Shown: positions 58,101 through 64,000 of the stretch, in pieces | How the letters are laid out: each line of letters begins with the position of its first letter | Numbering within the stretch: position 1 is the stretch's first letter | Assembly (NCBI RefSeq): GCF_041146395.1 | Contig: NC_090989.1 | Span: 240,860,843 to 240,924,842, forward strand | From: Eulemur rufifrons | Lineage: Eukaryota; Chordata; Mammalia; Primates; Lemuridae | Direction: 5' to 3' | Length of the DNA stretch: 64,000 bases | Position numbers and translations under genes: made by a program | Notes under the pieces: generated by a model | The model's database searches: none | The model's input: the letters and a program-made list of their open reading frames with translations, nothing else | Told to the model about the DNA's origin: nothing

Positions 58101-60166
58101 GTAGTAAAAAAAAAAAATTCAAACAGTGAAACAATCTACAAATATGCCCTTGAATTTAGAATGCACAGAGTTCTCTTTGGGTGTTAAAGAAAAATTATTT
58201 TACCAAGAGCCCTTTTAATGCAATAGAAGCATGCACTGTAACTGGATGAAAACTAAAAAACACGCTTATCTTCTCAAAACATCAAATTGTGCTAATAAAA
58301 GTTTCCCTACTCTACAAGTATTCCACAGCTGAGTTCATAATAATAGAATGTACATTGTACAAGATAAGAGAAATGAAGAAAATATTTATTTTCCTTAGAA
58401 TAGCATTGGCAAAAGGTTACTAAATTGAATCACAAATGTTTACAACACTTGACTCAAATTCTTATCACTGTTTTCCCATGAAACCAGAAGCCTGGCCCCA
58501 AAGGTTTCTGCATTCCCACTATCCCCGCCCTCAGCCCACATTACAACATCAGCCAGCTGAGGGATGACTACATTCCAGTTATCACCTCCAAAAGTGCTCA
58601 GTTTTCATCCTCCATAGCACCAGGGGAGGGAGGGAGATAATCGCAGAGCTCCAAAGCAGACTTCCGAGTGGCCTCATAAATAAGAACTCTCCCCAAATAC
58701 TTCTACAGGTGGCATTAGCCCAGTTCTGATTGTGTGGGGCTGCGTGGCTCCCGGGTGCCATCACACTACCCCAGGACAAACTAGGCCTTGAGGTTTCTGG
58801 AAAGGGGTATGCTAAAAAGCATTTCTCACCTGCTGCAGAATGTGTCTTTCCCTCAGCGTCATTAACCTTCTGTGAAGCTCTACCAGTTCATCTAGGTATG
58901 CCTGAAAGAGAAGAGTATCCCCCCAAAGAAGAAGCACTTTAAGAAGTAGTTCAAAAACAAATGAATACATAAAAAAGAACAGAGAAGCAACAGTTGGCGG
59001 TTCCTCCGCCTACCACGCTATCCCAGGCTGTGGGCTCAGTGCCCAAAGGGCTCCTCTGTAGACCACATCTCTCCTGGACCATTCATTACCTTTATCAAGC
59101 CAGCCTGGGCGGGCGGGTGTGGAGAGAGTGTGACAATTCTTCTATTTACTTGCACTTAACAAAATTCAAGTGAATAGATTGACCTTCCCCCAACAATGTC
59201 TCTTCCAGCAGTAAGGGAATTCAATGCTAAACTGTGAGTTTAAACATGTTATCACAGGCTACTTTCATGTTTTCATTCTTCAATCTCAAAGTTTTTTGAC
59301 TAAGAGAAAAAAGGCTAAGTTTGAACATGGAAACATCAATGTACATTACTGACTGTATCAGGGCAAATTCATAAAAATTTTAAAAAAGGCTTCTTGGTCA
59401 TACCAAACATTGCTAGTAAACAATGCCAGCAAGTGACAGAAGAACAGAAAAAAGTCTTACGACAAACAGAGATCACTACCTAAATTAACATCTGGTTTGT
59501 GAAGAGATGTCCCGAAAGGGCAGAAGGGCACCTCTCTTTCCATGTACTTAGACTCATGAGTCTTCCTTGGCTTAACTGCATGGGTGCCCACAGTACCATT
59601 TGCAATAAAGCCAAAGGAAGGATTTGTGAAGCATGAGAGAGGTCTGCCCTGACCCTGCAAAGCATGTTAGGGCCCTACCCATACCAAGTGGCTTAACCCC
59701 CACCAGGTCTTGTAGTAGGATTTCAGATGCATGATGCATACTCTGGGAAAGCACACTGCACTAGGATAGTATGTCTTGCTCCCCTACCTCTGAGATTCCT
59801 TAACCCACTACCTCTAGCACAACTCTCTTACCTCCCAATCCAATATGCCTGAAATTCCCTGGCAATGGAGGCATCATAGCAAGTGATAGCATAAGGCCAA
59901 GCTTAATACTGAAGATATAAACAAGACATGGAAAATAAACTACAAAGCATGAGATGAAGTACTCATCATCTGGGCATCTTGGGCACCTCTGATGAAGAAA
60001 ATGAAAGGAGAACCGGCAAGGATGATCAAGGGGAAGACAGACGCGGAACACTTGTCAGTGTTACAGCCTTCCTAGTAACAGACTGGAAACCTACCTTGTC
60101 ACATTCACCATTCTTTATTTGCTTATCTGATTTGCTTTGCTTTATTGGACTTTTCACTTCAAGAAT
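51971..60166 (-). CDS. MLLT3: MLLT3 coding region, C-terminal 91 residues (join of three exons)
   Basis: Join, on the minus strand, of 60095-60166, 58830-58901 and 51971-52102. The joined frame has no interruption. It reads a 24-residue Lys-rich linker ([10 protein letters not shown] to NGECDK), then the [17 protein letters not shown] to RHILQQ, and [11 protein letters not shown] to LETSGTS before TGA. By human AF9 numbering (568 residues, from memory) these are residues 478-568. The AHD is disordered alone and folds on binding AF4/AFF4, DOT1L, BCOR or CBX8. The acidic-hydrophobic FDFDL motif (human D544 and D546) and E531, known from binding mutants, are present. I see no change from the human C-terminus as I remember it. 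Upstream exons lie beyond 64000. Confidence 0.96.
52157..52178. repeat. (GAAA)n microsatellite in MLLT3 intron
   Basis: Five consecutive AAAG units. Confidence 0.9.
52518..52542. repeat. Degenerate CA microsatellite in MLLT3 intron
   Basis: CACACATGCACACGCACACA followed by further CA units, interrupted by TG and GC. Confidence 0.85.
52630..52802 (+). mobile_element. L1 3' end fragment in MLLT3 intron
   Basis: 'gtgttcacttggtgaacattcatccagctgtatgctttg', then 'tatatttcaatgaaaaatt' with an A-rich end, typical of old L1 3' ends. Antisense to MLLT3. Confidence 0.6.
52850..53120 (-). mobile_element. L1 ORF2 fragment in MLLT3 intron
   Basis: 'atgatagtggtgacagttatagtcctctcttgctctg', 'tcaacattaagaatgatgttggttatcag' is the reverse-strand L1 ORF2 interior. 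It is sense relative to MLLT3 and heavily mutated. Confidence 0.55.
53690..54160. repeat. Possible unnamed old repeat in MLLT3 intron
   Basis: Contains 'gtgaccaggatgaaatgcctgg'-like and 'taagccaccacattgaccatagattac' segments reminiscent of old LTRs or DNA transposons, but not nameable. The 72-residue plus-strand frame 53794-54012 lies in it and has no support. Confidence 0.25.
54347..54372. repeat. (CA)n microsatellite in MLLT3 intron
   Basis: About 13 CA units, followed by looser CA-rich sequence up to about 54418. Confidence 0.95.
54690..54905 (+). repeat. MIR SINE in MLLT3 intron
   Basis: 'cagagcctcagtttccacatctacaaaacggggataataatgtaacctg', then 'ggttgtgcagaggatcaaataagatacgg' follows the forward MIR order. 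Confidence 0.8.
58830..58901 (-). CDS. MLLT3: MLLT3 penultimate exon, first helices of the AHD
   Basis: A 72-bp exon of 24 codons reading [15 protein letters not shown] and continuing to RHILQQ, an amphipathic helix of the ANC1-homology domain with leucines at spacing 3 and 4. The acceptor is TACTCTTCTCTTTCAG, a good pyrimidine tract; the donor is CAGCAG followed by GTGAGA. Phase 0 at both ends. The helix packs against the partner peptide (AF4, DOT1L) in known AF9/ENL complexes. Confidence 0.97.
58902..60094 (-). other. MLLT3: MLLT3 intron between the two 72-bp exons
   Basis: 1.2-kb intron bounded by GTAGGT and CTCTTTCAG (minus strand). No repeat or extra exon is recognised. A possible Glu/Lys-rich frame near 59979 ('gatgaagaaaatgaaagg') is read on the plus strand and is not an exon. 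Confidence 0.85.
60095..60166 (-). CDS. MLLT3: MLLT3 exon encoding the linker before the AHD (third from last)
   Basis: A 72-bp exon of 24 codons reading [20 protein letters not shown] and ECDK, the basic linker just before the AF9 AHD. The acceptor is TTTGATCCCTAG (minus strand) with a weak pyrimidine tract; the donor is GACAAG followed by GTAGGT. It begins and ends on codon boundaries (phase 0), so its omission would keep the frame. The previous exon, expected to end with a Pro-rich stretch and NNNQ in human, was not found up to 64000. Human places this as exon 9 of 11 by my recollection. Confidence 0.96.
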
Positions 60167-63100
60167 CTAGGGATCAAAGAGAACACTGTGTTAAATTTTA
60201 TTTCAAGCACCTCTTAGCTAACCAATCACATAAACAAAGGTACTCACTGAATGAAATGTTATACAATCATATCACTTCCCAAATAGCATTTCTCTCCTAT
60301 ACATTTTCTTTCTTCTCTTCTAATGTTACTTTCTCTTGGAAAATAAATTACTTGTATCTGAAATGCTGAGTCAGAGCAGTAGAACGTAAAAAAAAAAAAG
60401 TTGATGATAAGGAAATTGATCTAAGCTTCCAAGGCTGCTCCTCTTTTGCGACAACACGCTCACCATATGTAGAGCAGCTGAGTTATATTGAGATGATAGT
60501 CCCCTCTGGCAAGAAGTTTTTCCTATTCATTCTGCTGCTTCAGCATGACTACCAGTGCTCAGTATGCTAGGGATGATAAAAGCAAACATTCAAATGCCCT
60601 TTTTAGTATCTGACTTTCAGATTCTAAGAGTTACTCATATCCACTAAGTTGATTCAGCTTCAGAAATGAGGATGGCCACGAGTTATACTGGTTGCTCCCA
60701 ATCTGGGATCTTCCAGCTCAAGAAATAAAGACACAGGACTATATTCTGTGTTTCAAGCAATGATGTGTTTACCCATGTTGAAACACCAAGTGCCCTTCCT
60801 TTTATCCGGACAGATTACAACTTAAGTCATGAATAATAGCTCTGCATGCTTGTTCAGAAGCTTTGGTGGGGAGCTACATTTCTAATTAATAAAAAGGAGA
60901 AATAAATTATTATTTAATAAATGCAGCTGATATCTTAGGTTCTCCAAAATTTAGGATCATGAGGGAAATATTTTTAAATGGCCTTCACTTGAAAAAGCTA
61001 AGAAACACTAAATTTATTAATAAGTGTTTACAAATCTGTATACACATAAAAAGCAAAGTAATTTGTAAAGGCAACTCAATTTGTAAGTTACAACTCATTA
61101 CCAAGTAGGCTGTTATAATTGGAGACAATTAATATTAAAGGAGGAAAATGCCCAAAGAAACTTAACTGAAGTCTCATATTCTCCTACTATTCTACCTATT
61201 CTCTGCCCTAACTTAATCACACTTCTGTTCACAGGTCTACCATATTCTATAACGTAAAGATTTTAAGAATGAGTCCGCTTTTAATTTGTAGTAGCAAGAA
61301 CAGTGATTAGGCTTGGAAGCCCAAGTTCAGGTCCTAGCCCTATGATTTAACAGTTTTAGGCCTCCAAAGATGAAATGAGAGAGAGGAACAAGGTAACATC
61401 CAGATTCCCATTTGGCTTTAAAATTTTATGCTTCTGGTAAACATTTTACTTGTTGAGGATAGGACCATGACACTCTGGAAAAGACCAAATACTCCTAAAT
61501 TTTTCTATATTGTTCTTTGAACTGAGAATAGTGCATAAGTAAGAAATGTCCTTCTAACAGTCTTTCCTGAGAATCACACTTATTTCTTCATTTTTAACAT
61601 TAAGATAACCAAACGACTAATTGGATTGGGCTAACTTAAAACATAATACTTTTGGCAACGCAAAGACATTACTTAATAGCAGAGGCAAGGCAATCGTTTT
61701 AACACGCCCACTGTAAAGGAAACCAAACACTCTACTACACTCAGAATTTCCTTTCTCTATTGTTGAAAATGAGACCTCAAGGGAAAAATCAACGCTCTGA
61801 GACCTAGGAGTAAGTAGGTCAGTAGATGGCACTCCTCGCCAACTCAGACACTAGGGCTGGGTAACACAGACAATCCATGGAGATTTCTGGCAAGGGGAGG
61901 GGGTGGGGAAACAGTGCCTGTGCCTGCCTGCTTGTCTTGTGCATTGGAGAACTGAATTCTGTTCCCATCATATCCCGCCCCCTCCCACGGTCCCATCCCC
62001 CATCTAGCTGCACTCTGGGTGTTGAAGTGACCAAGGACGCTGTATTTGCAGGGGAACTTTGCTAACTAGTTTTAGAGAGTTCTGCCACCTTCTCTTCAAA
62101 GCAGAAAATAGAACATTTGGGCGCTTAAGTCCTACCCCACACATTCCGTAAGTGCTACAGCACAGAAGGCCAAAATACATTGAAATCCTAGTTTCTTTCT
62201 TCTGAAGCTGCAGTGGCAGGAACAAAAGCTCCGGGTGTCAGTGACCCGCCTCAAGTTACTGAGTGGCTGCCCAGAGAGGGCTCAGTTAATCTTCCTTCTT
62301 TGATCTCTCCCTGCTCCAAAATAAACAGCTTTGTCAAAACCTCATTCTGAGAGCTGAGCCCTGCTGAAGACAATTGTTTTATTTATGATCATTTCTTATC
62401 TTTAGGGAAACAACTCCAGAATATAAAAGTACAACACCTTGTCTTCCACAGGCTTGTTTCAAACCAGTTTAACTGGATAGACTCTTTTTAATTTCATTCA
62501 ACATGCCTTGCAGGCTAATAGGTGATTTATGATATTCTGAATATTAACTCAGGTCCAATGGATCACTCCCTTCCTTCAAGTCCCCTTTCTCCCTCCCTAC
62601 CATACTTTTGGCTAAAAAAGACCTGGTATTTTGTTTTTGTTTGAAATTCACATAAGGGAGGTTTGGAGTGAAAGAACCATCTCTGGTTAAAATGGTGCAA
62701 AACCACTCTTTATTATTTCCTATTAATTTGTACTACCAAGGGAAACAGAGCCACCCAGTCTGCCTAGACGCACCATTTATGGTTATGGGAGTCTCTGAAA
62801 ATAGAAGAACTGTGATTACTAGCACTTCTGTCCTTAATCTGAGGATATGGCTTGAGAGTCAAATTTTCAAGATTTTATTTTTCTGTATACCTTTGCGAGG
62901 AATGACAACTCAATTATCCAGCAGATGGATTCTCTACTGATAGATCTCTCATGTTAATGATCATTAGTAGCTCCTAACAATACTCAGGTTAATTGCTTGC
63001 TTTGTTGACATGTGGCTCTCTGTTCACTTTTTTTCAGTAGTTAGAAAACGTTTGACTCAATTAGCACTTTCCCTCTTCCCTAGTCCCTGGAAGATTTGCG

Positions 63101-64000
63101 AAAAGGCATCAGACAATTCAGCTTTGTTAGTACTTCACAGAAACTCGAGGGATCCTTATCAATGTTCAGATAGAGAACAGCCAAGCGGTATGAGAGGAGG
63201 AAGCTCACTCTTCGCATCTTGGCATCAGGCCTTCCCAGTATGTTTTCATCTATTTTATTTGATGTGAAATTTCATATTCATATTCTCTTTCTCCCACCTT
63301 TCTCCACTTCCTCCTTTCCTTCTTTCTCACACATATACACACACATTCAAATATAAGACTGAAAACATATTCCAGAGTGAAATTTAAGTGACTTTTAGAT
63401 TTTTAAGAAATTTTTACTATCTTACCCCACCAGCATGGAGAACTAAGAAATACTAGTCATTTTTTTTAAGTCCCAGAACATGGACTTAAAGGAATAGCAT
63501 CACACCTGACCCAATGCAGGGGATTTGAGAGGTTAAGAAATCAGTACTAAAATTTTTAAAAACCTTTTTTTGCCTTCTCAGCTCCAAGACATAGCTCTAA
63601 GGAGGCAAGGACTCCTGTGGTACATATATTTCCTATCCCAGACTAGCTAAATGTAGAAGCATATTGACTTTCTTATTATGCCTATAGGTACACGGAGAAA
63701 GAAACATATGATGGAGCATTACTGGCAGGGGGACAATTCACATGTGTGAAGCTACATTTATCGACTAGACATGCCAAGGAAGCACTGCTGTGCTATTTAA
63801 TTGGATAAGGTAATTTTTACCCTCTCCAGATAGATGATATTATGCGTTTTTGGTTTTGTTTTGCTAGACAGGTTAGAAAAAAAAAAAACTAGTCTGACAA
63901 AGAATCTAAACTTTTCCCAATAGCTAGGCATGGTCGGCTCCAGACTGCCCATTCTGGAAGGGTTTAAGGGCAGCTGTCAGGTTTGAAGGGTAAGATAGGG
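60167..64000 (-). other. MLLT3: MLLT3 intron upstream of the linker exon, partial
   Basis: The intron begins beyond 64000, and its acceptor is at 60168-60167. It contains a degraded MIR at about 61285-61400 (plus). Otherwise it is AT-rich and unique-looking, with no exon recognised. In particular, no exon ending in Pro-rich codons and NNNQ, as expected next upstream in AF9, is present. Confidence 0.8.
61285..61400 (+). repeat. MIR fragment in MLLT3 intron
   Basis: 'aacagtgattaggcttggaagcccaagttcaggtcctagccctatg' then 'ggcctccaaagatgaaatgag' resembles the forward MIR. Confidence 0.45.

Larger units (their letters stand above)
52103..58829 (-). other. MLLT3: MLLT3 last intron
   Basis: 6.7-kb intron bounded by GTGAGA and CATCTAG (minus strand). 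It contains an L1 3' end (52630-52802 plus), an L1 piece (52850-53120 minus), a GAAA microsatellite (52157-52178), CA tracts (52518-52542 and 54347-54372), a MIR (54690-54905) and an unnamed repeat-like stretch (about 53690-54160). No additional exon is supported in it. Confidence 0.85.
47960..64000 (-). other. MLLT3: MLLT3 (AF9) locus, 3' part of the gene
   Basis: The gene enters from beyond 64000 and is read right to left. The window holds the last three coding exons, the two introns between them, part of the preceding intron and the 3' UTR. MLLT3 is a nuclear YEATS-family chromatin reader. Its N-terminal YEATS domain binds acylated histone H3 lysine, and its C-terminal AHD recruits AFF/P-TEFb, DOT1L and repressor partners. 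The YEATS domain and the Ser-rich middle are encoded outside the window. In human the gene is the AF9 partner of MLL (KMT2A) fusions in leukaemia. The orientation and the gene-free flank match the human 9p21.3 arrangement as I remember it. Confidence 0.95.

Noticed and set aside
59979..60094. Acidic/basic plus-strand frame next to the linker exon considered as coding
   Set aside because: It is antisense to MLLT3; the gene's donor GTAGGT lies at 60094 downward, so this is intron.
60167..64000. Search for the next upstream MLLT3 exon (expected to end in a Pro-rich segment then NNNQ)
   Set aside because: No matching sequence with splice signals was seen on the minus strand; the exon must lie beyond the window.

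Overview
The window is nuclear DNA of a mammal, almost certainly a strepsirrhine primate and probably a Malagasy lemur. Three full-length dimeric Alu elements (3331-3677, 7574-7915, 12177-12508) share a lemur-type body: GCTAGAGTGAGTGCCGTGGC where human Alus differ, and an extra AT-rich TTGTCCATATAAT tract between the monomers. One free 7SL-derived left Alu monomer and many old mammalian repeats (MIR, L2, L1, MaLR and ERVL LTRs, MER5, MER1) fit the same source. There are no bacterial-style genes, and nearly all the open reading frames are chance or repeat-derived.

One protein-coding gene can be supported. It is the 3' end of MLLT3 (AF9), on the minus strand from about 64000 (entering from beyond the window) down to about 47960. 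Its last three coding exons are 60095-60166, 58830-58901 and 51971-52102. They give the last 91 residues: a basic linker followed by the ANC1-homology (AHD) domain that recruits AF4/AFF, DOT1L, BCOR and CBX8. A repeat-free, AT-rich 3' UTR of about 4 kb follows, with a probable poly(A) signal at 47978-47983.

Positions 1 to about 47950 are intergenic DNA downstream of MLLT3. They contain a patchwork of repeats, several nested in a readable order: an MST-type LTR inside an MLT1 LTR (25859-26768, both with perfect 5-bp target duplications); an MLT1 LTR inside a MIR, followed by a tandem duplication across the junction (15825-16530); an Alu inside an L1 3' end inside an opposite-strand L1 (about 11330-13345); an ERVL LTR inside an unidentified element with long imperfect terminal inverted repeats (5219-7161); and a retroposed, internally deleted 5S rRNA pseudogene with an 11-bp target duplication (33211-33289). 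The unique stretches between repeats show no exon, RNA gene or promoter that I can recognise.

I found no novel biological system. The findings worth checking are the repeat-nesting histories, the unclassified inverted-repeat element, the 5S pseudogene and the MLLT3 3' UTR. Repeat family names come from memory of consensus sequences and are less certain than the coordinates of the diagnostic boundaries.
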